DNA of 64,000 nt from Salvia splendens (Eukaryota; Streptophyta; Magnoliopsida; Lamiales; Lamiaceae), in the NCBI RefSeq assembly GCF_004379255.2, contig NC_056035.1, forward strand, positions 28,845,208-28,909,207, read 5' to 3'. A program made the position numbers and the translations under genes. Below are positions 45,087 through 57,203 of this stretch, piece by piece (position 1 is the stretch's first letter; each line of letters opens with the position of its first letter). The notes under the pieces are model-generated. The model saw nothing but the letters and a program-made list of their open reading frames with translations, was not told the DNA's origin and made no database searches.

Positions 45087-46846
45087 ACCACCATTTACTG
45101 ACCAGTTAGTTTTCTTTTTATTTTCATTTTTTAGTTTTTCGTACTTTAGTTGTTTTTTTAGGTAGTATAATTTGTGTTTGTGCGCAAACCCCATTTCTAA
45201 CACTTAGCCTACTTAATAGTCTAAGTGTGAGAAGTAAAGGGTTTGTCTCTTTGGCGCATGTTTTCTGTGTTTACTTGTTTATTGTTTTTCGTAAGCATGT
45301 TGGCCCACACTTAGCCCATTACATGGTCTAAGTGTGAGGAGTTGTGTATATAGTTGTTTTGTTTTTGTTGGTTTCTGTTGTTTTTAGTATAAGTATGTTT
45401 TGTTGTGTTTTGGTATGTCTGTGTGTCGGCCATACTGGCCATTACCTTTTTCCACTTCACAGCCTCATCCGGGGCAGACACGTGTGAAGTGGGAGGGGGA
45501 TTGCACTGTCCAGTATGACATGTGTATATGTGAAGTTAGTGTTTGTGTTAATGTCTTGTTAGGTCTAGTTTTTTTTTTTTCTTTTGTGTGTTGATTTGGC
45601 TTAAAACTCAACTGTCCTGAGCTGACGGTGAGGGGAATTAAGGGAGATACGACATGCTGGAAAACAGAAACTACCCCCCTTAGTACCTCCTAGTCAGGAT
45701 AGATGACGCAAGTATGAGGGAAAAGCCCATCCTTAGAGCCAAACACGAAAGCCCTCTTAAAATGTGAGTTATAAGCTTTAAGTGGAACCACTTTCCACAT
45801 ATTTTGAAAAGAAAAGAGCGGCTGCCACGAACTACCTAAGATGAAGTGACCACGAGTAGCGAACACTGAAGGCAGTAGGAAACCCCCCCCCCCAAAAAAA
45901 ACCACCTTTAGAACCCATTTTCTTAACTATTTGCACCCAGATATACACCCTAGCCACTGGGATTGTGTGTGCAAGGCATGAGACGATTGGAGCTTACTGG
46001 CCAGAAGGTGTACAAGAAAGCAGAATCCAGCTGGGCAAGAAAGTTTGGAAGAAAATCGACCAGGGAGTTATCCCAGGTCCATAAAAAAAGAAGAAGAAGA
46101 AGGTATAAGGGTGGCGAAGCCATAAAGGAAAAAGAAAAAAAAGAGAAGAATATGAAGAAAAATGGTCAGAAAACTTGACCACAAAAAAGAAAGAGAAGGA
46201 ATAAGGGTGGCGAAGCCACAAGAAGCTACTGACCAGTTGGAGATCATAGCCAGAAGCGCCAGCCAAGAGAAGCAACAACCAAGAGCCCAAATGCACACAG
46301 TTCCCCCACCTCAATAAAGCATAAATTTTAAACCTAGAGCCTTAGGAACATCCACCCAAAACATTACAAACCAATAGCCCGGTTACAAACCTTTAAGCCC
46401 TTCAGTAGCTACACGTGAGATCTAAGTCTGAAGCAATCGTGGTTGAGCATATTGAGAGAAATGCAGTCCTAACATTCCTGGTGAGGTATGAGTGACTGAG
46501 TGAACCTAGTGTTTGGCCGAGAGGTGTGGCCGATCCTGACAAGCGGATATACTGACTGGGAGAGAAAAGGGGGGCGGTGGAAGTTCAAGGCTGTCTAAGG
46601 CCGGATTGCACCTGATCCCGAGGGGAGGGATGGTTGAAAATATAGCCCAATTACTGTGTTAATGTGTCTTAAGTGTTTGAGTTTTCTTTTATGTGTTTGT
46701 CTTTGTTATGTGTTTTTCTTTGCGTCATAGTTAGAGTCTAGGGTATGATAGAGTCGGTCAGGGGAGTAACCAGGCTAGAATTCGACTTACTTCTTTTTGT
46801 TTGTTCTTCACGCTTGAGGAAAAGCATGTGGTAAGTGTGAGCAGTT
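45087..46846 (+). other. long 3' non-coding region of the Athila element
   Basis: Contains two hairpins with the same stem, ACACTTAG/CTAAGTGT (45200-45228 and 45307-45336), a C11/A8 run at 45888-45903, and two GATAAGGGTGGCGAAGCCA-like repeats (about 46103 and 46200). No coding frame. Confidence 0.6.
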
Positions 46847-47876
46847 TGATAAGTCGTATTCTAGGCCTCGGTTACTGGTCAGTATGATGTGCATAATTTG
46901 ATTATATCTGCAAAACAGTTGCTCAGAGTGTGCAGGTTGAGTGTTCTAGCCAGTAGGCAAAGCTTCAGATACTTCAGGTGAAAAGGGCGTCAGAACGATT
47001 ACATACTGACCAGTATACATGCAAAAATGGCTCGAGATAGAGAAGAAGGATGGCTGGGACTGATCAACCACAATTAAGGGCAAAGAAGTCATCTCGCCAC
47101 AAGGTTTTACCCTAAAATCAAGGGTAAGCCTCCCTATAAAAGGAAGCCACATGGAGAGAGAATGGAGGATTTCGAAGATTATCATCCAATTCTTAGGTAG
47201 AATTCTCTCGGTAGTTCAGTCCTTCAGCCCAGTCCAGAGCCTCATTCCTCGCCACAACCATGATCACCTGAGTTCCAGAAGCCTCCGGAGTTCCAGACGT
47301 TCTTCATCCAGTCAGCAAGATCGTAGTTAGAAAGTTCCATCGCCCGGCGTGGCAAAACACTTTTTATTCCGCTTTCGTAGTTTAAATTACTTGTTTTCTT
47401 TTACGCTGGATCTTTGATACTTTTGAATTTCGCTGCTTGGAAGTACTTTGTTTGAAGATCCGAACATGTTTTATGCTATGAAGTTGTTTTGTGATCAGTT
47501 CGCTTCGCTGATTTCTTTTCCTACTGCCTAGTTAGGTTAGATCTAGTGTTTCTGGTTGTTTTGAGTATCGAATCGTGTGTTTCCAGTTTCGTAGTTTATT
47601 TCTTCGAGCTAGCATAGTCTGTTTACTGTTTAATTGCGTAGAGTTTGTTTCATGCAAGGTGTAGTTATGTGTTTCATATATTCGTTTATGTTGACCAGTA
47701 GGCGGAATTTCAATTTCGGGTTTCGATCTTAGATTTGGAATTTTTAGTGGTAGATTTGGAATCGTGAGTTGGTAAAATGTGTTTAAATGGTGTTGAATCT
47801 GGTTTACTTTTTATCTGATTTTAGTTTGTGTTTGTTGAAGAAAATGATGTCCATATCAAGTGTTGGGGACCACTTG
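46847..47876 (+). repeat. 3' LTR of the Athila element (3'-truncated)
   Basis: Near-identical to 38311-39345. It ends in GGGGACCACTTGTTTG and abuts the remaining part of element B's LTR. Confidence 0.85.
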
Positions 47877-48713
47877 TTTGTCAGGCCGTTGCTGTCATCT
47901 CCTTGTTCCGAAATCGCTCGGAACTACCGAACAACTGCTTCTGCTCCGAGTCCAGCCAGCGCTGCAACCTGCCGCCGTTCATCCCGGTCTCTCCGTCGTC
48001 GCTGCCTCCAAGCTCATCGCTGAACGGTCGCACACGGCTGTTGTCCGTCGCTGTTCGGTTTCGCGGCTGATCTGTCGCTGCTGTACTTTTCACGGTGGTG
48101 TAGCGCCGCCTCTGCCATCGCCGCTGCACTATCGGAGCTTCTTCAGACGCCAATCTCTTCCCAAAATCAGAGAAACATCCATCTCTCATCTCCTTCTTCT
48201 TTCTAAAACAGTCCCTCTCTCACTCTCAACTTTCTTCTCCAATATTTTACGAAATCAGAGGCTCACTCATGTCTCTAATCCCTCCCCATCTCTCCATCGA
48301 CTCTCTCTCCCATTCTCTCTGAAACTCTCAAGCCTGAAACTGGTGAAATAAAATGATGCTGACCGGAAGTGATGAACGTGGGATCATGGGGAACCGATTT
48401 CATGGAATGGGGAGTAGAGACCGATTTGTTCTCTTCTTCCGGATTTTGTGTAACAGATTTGTGAAACAAACACGTGACAAAATTAGGGAATTAGTTAGGC
48501 TGATTTGCAGAAAATAATGAAATTGAATTAGGGCTCAAAAGAATAAATGGGCTTCCTCAAGAAAATCAATTGGACTTGTAAAAAAAATAAATTTAATAGG
48601 TCTAAATATGTATTTTTTTTCTCAATATGGAAACAAAGGCAAAAATTTTTCGAGTGTACAAACGACGTCCTTTCAAGAATAAATAAAGAGGTAGAAAAAG
48701 TTGGGGTATTACA
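47877..48713 (-). repeat. 3' LTR of element B, distal part
   Basis: Matches 53112-53948 and ends GGTATTACA. The LTR segment equivalent to about 52007-53111 is missing. Confidence 0.85.
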
Positions 48714-51371
48714 GTCTACCCATCTTAAAAAAAATTTCGTCCCGAAATTTGCTTACATCCTTCGAATAAAAATATTTCTCCGTTAACTTATAATCTAATT
48801 TAACACCTCGTGTTCTTGGTTATATTGATGCCTCTAGTTGGTGTATCACTTTTACACATGTATGATTATAGAAACTTATTCCCCGTGTGCATTCGAAAAG
48901 CTCAACCTCACCCTTTCCTCCAACTCTAGTATCAAGAACTCGAAAATTGATCAAGCAGTCTTACTTGGATATGAACTGATTTCAAAATTGTAGCAACACT
49001 ACTGAAAGTGTCTTAATCAGAAAGGCTGCAGAATTGATCAAGAAAACATGAACAATATTTCTTGCTCGAATCTTCTTAATCCCATCACCAACTTGAGAAA
49101 ATTGGTTTGTAAACAAAGCAAAGACTAAACCCATTGAACTTAACACATCCATTCTGAGAATTAAATGGTTTAAACGGTATCAAATAAAATCCATAGAGCT
49201 TGGGAATTTACTTCTGATGAGAGCTCGAAAGAATAAGAGATAGGTCATGAAAACAGGATGAAACTGAATTAAGTCTCAAATTCCATAGTAGGCTGCCAAA
49301 TAAGATATTTCAATTGTCAAATCAAATGTGCAAAATTTCGGCATCAATGAATGATGGCTCAAACATGTCATGACATGAGATGATCAATCGTGGGAGGGTT
49401 AAAAGCATAGACAAATGTCATGATGTAGCACTGATCATGGTTCGACGACATCACGTTATTGAATAATGAAATCAGATCAATGGATTCACAGGTTTGCAAC
49501 CAACGTGAAGTGAACTTTTTAGGAAAATCGGCAAGATCAAACACATTAAGGAAAAAGAGAACACGATAGCATTCACTTGGTGTTGCAGAAAGAAAAATCA
49601 TTGAGCATGAAACAATATATGTAGTGAAACTGAGCTATAAAAATTTCACTTCTGCAAGAAAGAACTTGCCGCATGCATAGTTAGGAAATAAAAAGGTGTA
49701 TAAAAATTCCAAGAAGAATATTCCATCCTTTGAAGAAACATGTATGGAGATGTGATCATACTGAAGGTCATAACTGCAAACAACTTTAGGAATGAAGTTC
49801 AATGACGAAAGCTCATAAGGTCAAAATATTGTCCTTACGAAAGATGAATCAAAGAAGACTACTAATCAAGATGTCCAAAGTTACAAAGGCAAGCACCAAT
49901 TTTCAAGAATTGAAAGTGAGTCATGACTCAATATAGGGAAAAAAATAATGGGCATTACTTGCAAAACATGAGTCAACCAAGGTGTTTAAATAGACAAGGG
50001 CTCAAGTTATTCAATATATATCGAAAAGAATTTAGAATCCAAGTAACTACTGTTTATTTAAAATCGTTCATCCCAGCTACGAAGGTCGCACTCGTTCGCT
50101 CGTCTTTCTGAGGCCGAACATGGTAACAATGTTCTAAGAAACCGTGGATTCCAAGTTGATATTCATCACGTCATTACAACAAAATAATTGTAGTCAGTCA
50201 AAAGCCATATCTTCATAATATTCTTGCATATTATAACAATCATTCTCTTAAAATATTTTAATCATCCGTGTACTTCTCTGCCGCTATAAAGGTCGTCTCC
50301 ATCGTGTCGCCACTTTTAGCAAAATTACGCGAGATAATGCTATATTGATTTGCATCGCGAGTATGATCTCTTGTCATTGCATACCTACATCACTTAGCAT
50401 CAGCTCTTCTTGTCTCGCACCTTTTTCGTGTTTGAAGCTTCATTTCGTCTTCTCTATCCTCATCTTCTTGAAATCTTCCTCGTATTCTTTTTTTCCTTAT
50501 CGTTCACGAAAAACGATAGAGAATAGTAAAATGGTTCACACACTAAGCTTGCTCTAACGTTTCGCGCCATTCCAAAGAAATAACAAAAGTTCCATGGTTC
50601 ACCGGCAAACATTCTACTCTCGATCTCCTTGTCTCGTATCTTGATAATCTAGGAATTTCGCCCCACTTTCCCTTTCTCGTTCATTTTCATCGCTCGGGAA
50701 AGCGATAGATAAATTGTCAACTTACAACTATGGATCGCGCACGTTCCATCTAGCTTAGTCTTAGGCACTCTAAGTTCACAACACAATTCACCACCTCATA
50801 GATCAATAAATATCACATTTAAAATCATTCATACTTCAAATAACAAATATAATACACAACATTTCGCTTCCCAAAACACAACGCTTTCGCATTTCACGTC
50901 TACTTTCAAAACAAACATTTTCTTCAAAACTCACACTTTTCTCAAAAAAATTCAAAATCTCACTTTCAACTTTAAAGTACAAGTTTTGACTCAAAACTCA
51001 AAACATACTTGAACATCAGCTTTAATCTTTCATGTAAAAACAAACAATCCATCGTCCCTCATCAAAACTCGTTCTTTTCTCAAACATCACCAAATACTCT
51101 TCTCAACTCGAAATCAATCCCTTACGGAAAGATTCTACTTCCTCATTCTAATAAAAATTTTCTCCTCTTTCTTTCTCAAAAATTTTCTCGTCGTCCTATC
51201 TCTGAAACCTTCTCATAAAAATTTTCACATAAAAATATATTACCTCTTTCTTGGTTAAGCGTAGCGAAGCGGGATGTTGAGCCTTCCAAATTTAACCTTA
51301 TTTTAGTCTAGCGAAACAAGTCTAGACTAAGACAGAAAAAGACTCTCGGGTCCAGAGCGGAAAGAAAAATT
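48714..51371 (-). other. non-coding internal domain of element B
   Basis: 2.66 kb between PPT and PBS without any retroviral-type frame. CT-rich stretches and TCTCG motifs dominate 50280-51200, the leader side. Confidence 0.6.
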
Positions 51372-51386
51372 GCTCTGTTACCACTT

Positions 51387-53948
51387 TGTCATGCCCGCAT
51401 TTTTTAAGGATAGAAAACACGGTTGATCGCGACTAGGGAGGATAAAGAAGCGGGGAAGAACGGGGAAAACAACACAACTTGATCATAGCTCGAAACAAAT
51501 GGGAATAGCTCGAATAAAAGTCAGAGTATCATCTCAACAATTGACAACTCAAAGGGATTATATCTCAACAATACATAAACTCAAAAGAAACAACATTCAA
51601 CAAAAGCATTCGAAAGAAAAATAATATTATGTATGAAGACACAATATATTCGGAACATTTAAAAGCAAACACAAATCTTCACCAGCTCTGCTCAACACCC
51701 ACCGCGCTCATCACAGCTCAACCTGCACATTTTTAAAAAAGAAATGCAGGGCTGAGTACTTGATGCACTCAGTGGACTCATGTCGAAAACATTTTCAATA
51801 AAAATATTTATCATGCCATTAACGAGTGACCTCGAGGTTTTAACTTTGAAAGAGCCCGAGTCACTAAAACATTTCACTAACATCATCATCGCCATCAACC
51901 TCAACATCACCATACCATATCTGAACATACATGACAAGGAATGTGGCCACATTCCAAGCCACTAGACTGGCCAACTCAAAGAGATAACGCACGATCTACG
52001 GGGTGTACACTAGCCTGAGTAGGGACTCACTCCCTAGTCAGACCCGAATTCGATTAACCATACATGGCAAAAGCCACTTCAGATAGGTCCCATAGCAACA
52101 CAAAAATATGGCATGACAAACATATTTCGCAAAAATAAATATACTTAGGACATAACCCTTATTTAAAAAGAAAGCTCACCTCAATCGCTTAACTCCTCAA
52201 CTTGTCTTTCCATTCCGTTCTCAAATAGCATGCCAAAAATGATCCCCTTTTGAAAGAACATAATATACTACAAATTAGACTCTAGGAGAAATAAATTGAA
52301 TTCAAACAAAGCATGCATCCTACGTGATGCTAAATCTTACTCTTCGATCTTTCTTGAGAAATTCGGGAATTCTCGCGTGTTACTCATAAATTTAGCCCAC
52401 ATCACATATCTAGCTTGCCCAATTAAATTAATACATAGTGCTGATTTGAAATCCTTTAGCCCAACTATTATACTTGACCCAATTTCTAGTAAAAGTTGGC
52501 CCAACAAACAAAGGAAACAACTTCCTTTCCTCCATTCTAATCGATCCCCCTCTCTGTATTGTTCCCAGAAATTAAAATCCCCTAAATGAACTCCAATGTC
52601 CCTCTTTTCTCTCACGCTAGTTTGCAACATCTGCCACTCTCCCCCCCCTCTATTTCTCTCAATTTTGACAGCAAACTCTCTCTCTTCCCATTCCTCACTT
52701 TGCAGCTCTTCCATCGGTGCTCGCAGCTGTCTAGCCCCACCGTCACTCTCCATCTTTCCCCGTCTCAATTTCTGTTACAGCTGCCACGTTCATGACAACA
52801 AGCTCGCTTCACCGCCTCGTCGGTAATTCTCTCTATCTCTTTCTGGCCAGCTCTCCCTCCGTCTTCTCCCTCTTGCTGGAAAATCAGTCGGTTATCTTCT
52901 CCGTCAGTTCTCACTTCTTCACTCCTAAATTTCTACATCTCTCGTCTCCTCATTTTCAAATTCCGGAGCAATCCCCAAATTCAAACCCAAATTCTCATTG
53001 TTGTCACCTCATCTCTTCCATCTATCTCTCTAATCGATCTACCTCTCTAAAACTCAAATTCAGGCAATTTCAAATCGGAAGCTCCCTCCTTTCTCGCATC
53101 CACATCGGTAGCCTTGTCTGCCATGCCGTTGCTGCCATCTCCTTGTTCCGAAACTGCCCGGAACTACCGAACAACGGCTTCTGCTCCGAGTCCAGCCAGC
53201 ACTGCAACCTGCCGTCGTTCATCCCGGCCTCTCCGTCGCCGCTGCCTCCAAGCTCGTCGCTGAACGGTCGCACACGGCTGTTGTCCGTCGCTGTTCGGTT
53301 TTGCGGCTGATCTGTCGCTGCTGTACTTTTCACGGTGGTGTAGCGCCGCCTCTGCCATCGCCGCTGCACTATCGGAGCTTCTTCAGACGCCAATCTCTTC
53401 CCAAAATCAGAGAAACATCCATCTCTCATCTCCTTCTTTCTAAAACAGTCCCTCTCTCACTCTCAACTTTCTTCTCCAATATTTTACGAAATCAGAGGCT
53501 CACTCATGTCTCTAATCCCTCTCCATCTCTCCATCGACTCTCTCTCCCATTCTCTCTGAAACTCTAAGCCTGAAACTGGTGAAATAAAATGATGCTGACT
53601 GGAAGTGATGAACGTGGGATCATGGGGAACCGATTTCATGGAATGGGGAGTAGAGACCGATTTGTTCTCTTCTTTCGGATTTTGTGGAACAGATTTGTGA
53701 AACAAACACGTGGCAAAATTAGGGAATTAGTTGGGCTGATTTGCAGAAAATAATGAAATTGAATTAGGGCTCAAAAGAATAAATGGGCTTCCTCAAGAAA
53801 ATCAATTGGACTTGTAAAAAAAATAAATTTAATAGGTCCAAATATGTATTTTTTTTCTCAATATGGAAACAAAGGCGAAATTTTTCGAGTGTACAAACGA
53901 CGTCCTTTCAAGAATAAATAAAAAGGTAGAAAAAGTCGGGGTATTACA
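51387..53948 (-). repeat. 5' LTR of element B
   Basis: 2562 bp. Minus strand starts TGTAATACCCC and ends GGGCATGACA next to the PBS. A GC-rich CT/CCG block at 53120-53400 explains several chance open frames. Confidence 0.85.
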
Positions 53949-53984
53949 GGTATCCCTAAACCCTGAACCCTCAATACACCACCG

Positions 53985-55057
53985 CCTTGCACATCAGCTT
54001 CATTATTCCCTGCTTGGTATACTGGTTTATCTGGACGGAGAGGAATAGCTGCAAACACCGCGGCATTTCTTTTCGTTCTTCACATGTTATTTGGCAGGTT
54101 GTTCGGCACCTGCGGACGTTGGTGGCGGCGGGTATGCTAGTCCCCCTTCATTGGCGCGGTTGCACCTCGTCCGTTGACTTCATGCCTTTGGCTCCTCCTC
54201 GCCGGCGAGTTCTACGGTCCCTGCAAATGCTTTGGCATCCACCCGACGATCCTTGGGTGAAGCTGAACACCGACGGGGCCTTTATCACCTCGACGGGACA
54301 GGCAGGCGATGGGGGAGTGGTTCGGGGCTCAGACGGTTCTCTCTTGGGGGCCTTTTGTACGCCTCTCGTAGCTGGGTCGGCCTTCGAGGCGGAGCTTTTA
54401 GCTCTTCTTCACGGGTTGACACTGGCTATGCAGTTCTCCTCGCAGGTTTGGGTCGAGATGGATGCAGCAGCAGTGGTTGCGGTGTTCAGTTAAGGACGCG
54501 GAGGAGCGGCGGATGTGAGACACCACATGTCTCGCATTCGCACTTTGATCTCACAGCTGCAGGTTATGTTCTCTCACATCTATCGAGAGGGCAACCGGGC
54601 AGCCGATTTTTTGGCAGGTAGGGGGGTCCAGACCCCTGCCATCACCTTCTTTGATGCAGATTCAACGCCTCGGTATTTGAAGTCGCTCGTGAGGATGGAC
54701 CAGTTGGGCTATCCGAACTTCAGATTTAGATATCAAGATGGATGACTATTTCACATGGTTCGTGGTTTTGATCTATGGTTTTTTGTTTTCCTTGGGATCT
54801 TGCCATCTTTTGGCCATCATCCTTGTTTTTATTTTGATGTATTGCTTTGTTATGTTTGTTTTCTCGTTAGTTAGATGGGTAGTACCCGGTCTGTGGGGAT
54901 ACCAGAGTAGCTTTGTTAACTCTTGTGATTTGTATCTCTCGTGCGGATCGAGTCACTTTTGGGCTTGGTTGATGTATGTTCCTTTGATGTTTTTTGATAT
55001 AGACAGGTTGGGGGTCTGCCTTAACCCCCCGCCGTGATGGTGTTTGAGAAAAAAAAA
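53985..55057 (+). pseudogene. 5'-truncated L1-type LINE: C-terminal RNase H and 3' end
   Basis: The first frame reads WFIWTERNSCKHRG (the end of the LINE RT region), then an RNase H domain: WVKLNTDGAF, GDGGVVRGSDG, SAFEAELLALLHGLTLA, VWVEMDAAAVVAVFS. A TAA at 54493 interrupts, and the frame resumes (54515 on) with IYREGNRAADFLAGRG, the last RNase H motif, to a stop at 54745. A 3' non-coding tail ends in A9 at 55049-55057. It lies inside the Harbinger ORF1, which resumes directly after the A-run. The 5' junction and target duplication were not fixed. Confidence 0.8.
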
Positions 55058-55060
55058 TAT

Positions 55061-55160
55061 GACCGATAGGTCAACTATGACCCCCATGCAACTTCGATTG
55101 CATGAGGCCATGATATTGGGCCTCCAAAAACAATTGGGGGTAGTGCCGTCGGATGAATAG
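55061..55160 (+). pseudogene. Harbinger ORF1, C-terminal fragment
   Basis: Reads MTDRSTMTPMQLRLHEAMIL then GLQKQLGVVPSDE and a TAG, like the C-terminal helix of Harbinger ORF1 proteins. Separated from the rest by the LINE and gypsy B. A short piece of the linker (SLNPEPSIHH) lies at 53953-53985. Confidence 0.6.
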
Positions 55161-55183
55161 TCTTCCACGAGGTATTTTTAGCC

Positions 55184-55333
55184 TTTAATTATGTAATTTT
55201 TAATTTTTAGGAGTTTAATTATGTAATTTTTAATTTGTAGGAGTTTAATTTTGTAATTTTTAATTTTTAGGATTTTAATTATCTAAATTTTATTTTTTAG
55301 GATTTTAATTATGTAATTTTTAATTTTTAATGT
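55184..55333. repeat. 30 bp tandem repeat, five copies
   Basis: Copies start TTTAATTATGTAATTTTTAA and begin at 55184, 55214, 55244, 55274 and 55304. Inside the Harbinger element, in its 3' non-coding arm. Confidence 0.8.
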
Positions 55334-55795
55334 ATTTTGTAATATTATTCTGGGTATTTTTATTGTATTTTAATTTTGTGGAAATGTTTTTATTTAAATT
55401 GAATAATGGAATGGTGGGACCTTTGTGCTCGTCATTGCGGAAGAGCACGGATGTGGGTGTTGTGCTCTTGCCTAAGAGCAGGCAGAAAAAGTGGGGTCGG
55501 GCCCACAACCGTGCTCGTTGGCAAGAGCACGGTTGTGGATGCTCTAAAACACTTGTTAGAATATTTTAAAAATAAAAAATTTAAATCCATGTCATTGCAC
55601 GTATCAGCGTCCACAACATCATCTACGTCAGACACTTACACACGTCAGCACTCTACTTAGCCAGAATACCCGACTCGGGAAATCGGCACACGGGAGCAAA
55701 GTTCATGATTTTTTACACAACTTTTAAAGTTCACGGGAAAAACTAAACTATTATGAAAGTTCATGATTTTAGAAGCAATTTAGCCTTTTGTTTAA

Positions 55796-56263
55796 GACTA
55801 AGTTACAACTTAGTTTGACTGATTATTGATCTAAATAAAAAGAAATTTTTTTATTTTTTTTAGAAGTGAGTATTTTTTTTTCTTGTTCTTCGTAATATTA
55901 TATAAGTTCAACTGTAATTTTTTAAAAAAGTATTGTCTTACAGAAAAATGCGTTCAATTTTGAAAGTGATTTGAAAACATTTATTCAGTTTTATTCATTA
56001 ACTAGTTTTACACAATGCACGACTCATTTATATGTCCGTATATTTAAAATATGGATCTTATGTTAAAACATAATATTAACTGTAAAATCACAACCAACGT
56101 CATCATCCTAACAAAAGAAAAAACCCAAAACATGAAAATTATAGCAGTGTAGAAACCTGAATTATTATTCTTCTACATTCACTCCTGATGCGCCTAATAA
56201 CTGAATAAGCAAAATATTTAAATCCTCGTGATTTCAAAAACAAAAAAAAGTGTTTATTTAGTA
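55796..56263. other. AT-rich spacer, nothing recognised
   Basis: No coding or terminal-repeat signal. Confidence 0.4.
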
Positions 56264-56515
56264 CTCACTCTATTCCATAGTAGTGTAGTCATTTTGGCAT
56301 TTTGGTACGTTCCATTGTACTGGAGTCATTTTCTTTTTTGGTAATAATCAACACATTTATTCTCACTTACTTTAATCTCTCTTACTTTATTTTCTCTTCA
56401 TCCCTCTAACTTTTTCATTTCATATTTTATTCTTTCTTTACTTAACTCACTTAACACAATTTTCTTAAATCGTGTGCCGAAAAGAAATGCCTCAACTACT
56501 ATGGAACGGAGGAAG
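56264..56515. mobile_element. Stowaway-like MITE (252 bp)
   Basis: CTCACTCTATTCC and GGAACGGAGGAAG termini with flanking TA. Internal TTAATCTCTCTTACTTTA and GTGCCGAAAAG match the family. Confidence 0.75.
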
Positions 56516-56875
56516 TATAATCCAACTTGCTATCTCGTGCGGAATCGTTCACTGGAGCTTGTGCATATCCAATTTACTAATACCTACAACAACCATTTCA
56601 GGATATATCAACAAACAACAGTTCTGAAATAAAAAGATTCAAGGCATGCTCCTATGGATTAGAAAATACCTCTGTTTTTTAGACAAGAACTTGCAATTCC
56701 TGTTACTCCACCGATGGATCTGAATCTCAAATTTTCTAATTAATTACTCTTATCAAATCCTAAATATCTAGGAATGAGAATATATCACATACATGAGAGA
56801 TTTCAAAAATCTCACTCAGGGGGAAAAAATTCTAGTGATTAAAAGTGGTGTAATCTAATTCTCATTCCTATATTT
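56516..56875. other. spacer, nothing recognised
   Basis: No supported feature. Confidence 0.4.
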
Positions 56876-57196
56876 CACTTTAAAAAAAGCGCTAGATAGT
56901 GACGGAAATTAGTGGCGGCGGCTGCTAGCTCAACAATTAGTGACGGAAAAACGATTGAAAAGCGTCAGTCACTAAATAGTGACAGAATATCCGTCACTAA
57001 AGCGGAGCAGTCGCCTATGTTTTCTGTCATTGGGTGGATTAGTAGCTTTAGTGACGGAGTCCGTCACTAATATTTTTTATTGACAAGTTTTTTAATGACG
57101 GATCTGCCGAAACTTACTATGTCACTAATTAGGTGAAGAAATTTCACTAATTAGTGACAGATAATTTCGTCACTAAATAGCGAGTTTTTTGTAGTG
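56876..57196. mobile_element. CACTA-like miniature element, TTT target duplication
   Basis: Ends CACTTTAAAAAAAGCGC and GCGAGTTTTTTGTAGTG are inverted and flanked by TTT (56873-56875, 57197-57199). Subterminal TTAGTGACGG motifs repeat on both strands. 321 bp, non-coding. Confidence 0.75.
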
Positions 57197-57203
57197 TTTT
57201 ATA

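Larger units (their letters stand above)
38311..47876 (+). mobile_element. Athila-type Ty3/gypsy element, internally deleted and 3'-truncated
   Basis: Left LTR starts at 38311 and runs to about 39720. The right LTR starts at 46847 and breaks at 47876, about 370 bp short. The LTRs are about 98% alike. The interior lacks PBS, gag, protease and RT; it starts in RNase H, then integrase, then a large non-pol gene of the ATHILA ORF family. A possible left target-duplication copy (GGGGT) has lost its partner in a deletion. Confidence 0.85.
37692..53948 (-). mobile_element. non-autonomous Ty3/gypsy element B (LARD-like), target duplication GGTAT
   Basis: Minus orientation. The 5' LTR is 51387-53948 (2562 bp). 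The PBS-like TGGTAACAGAGC (51372-51383) has one change from the iMet site. The internal domain 48714-51386 has no gag or pol. The 3' LTR remains as 37692-38310 plus 47877-48713. Perfect GGTAT lies at 37687-37691 and 53949-53953. The PPT-side sequence (GACGAAATTTTTTTTAAG, then GGGTAGAC) resembles the Tekay/Del group. LTR copies differ by roughly 2%. Confidence 0.85.
36605..55544 (+). mobile_element. PIF/Harbinger element, TAA target duplication, split by later insertions
   Basis: Ends GAGCATCCACAA and TTGTGGATGCTC are inverted and flanked by TAA (36602-36604, 55545-55547). Its ORF1 (Myb/SANT-like) starts near 37014, breaks at the gypsy insertion (37691/53949) and ends at 55160. No transposase remains, so even before the insertions it was a deletion derivative of about 1.6 kb plus LINE. 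Confidence 0.8.
33896..55786. mobile_element. MULE-like element enclosing nested insertions
   Basis: Near-identical inverted ends of ~90 bp (33896-33985 and 55697-55786, shared TTCTAAAATCATGAACTTTC) are flanked by perfect 9 bp direct repeats TTTGTTTAA (33887-33895, 55787-55795), the Mutator signature. No MULE transposase is visible. After removing the nested hAT and Harbinger elements, its own sequence is only about 34.0-34.2 kb, 36.16-36.6 kb and 55.55-55.7 kb, i.e. roughly 1 kb, a non-autonomous size. Confidence 0.7.

Noticed and set aside
47787..48351. Open frames of 78-163 codons, plus strand
   Set aside because: The same frames recur at 52792-53567, both inside LTRs of element B. CT/CCG-rich composition, no conserved protein.
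53987..54493. Host RNase H-like gene
   Set aside because: Part of a LINE 3' end: preceded by LINE RT-end sequence, followed by more RNase H after a stop and by an A-run, inside another transposon.
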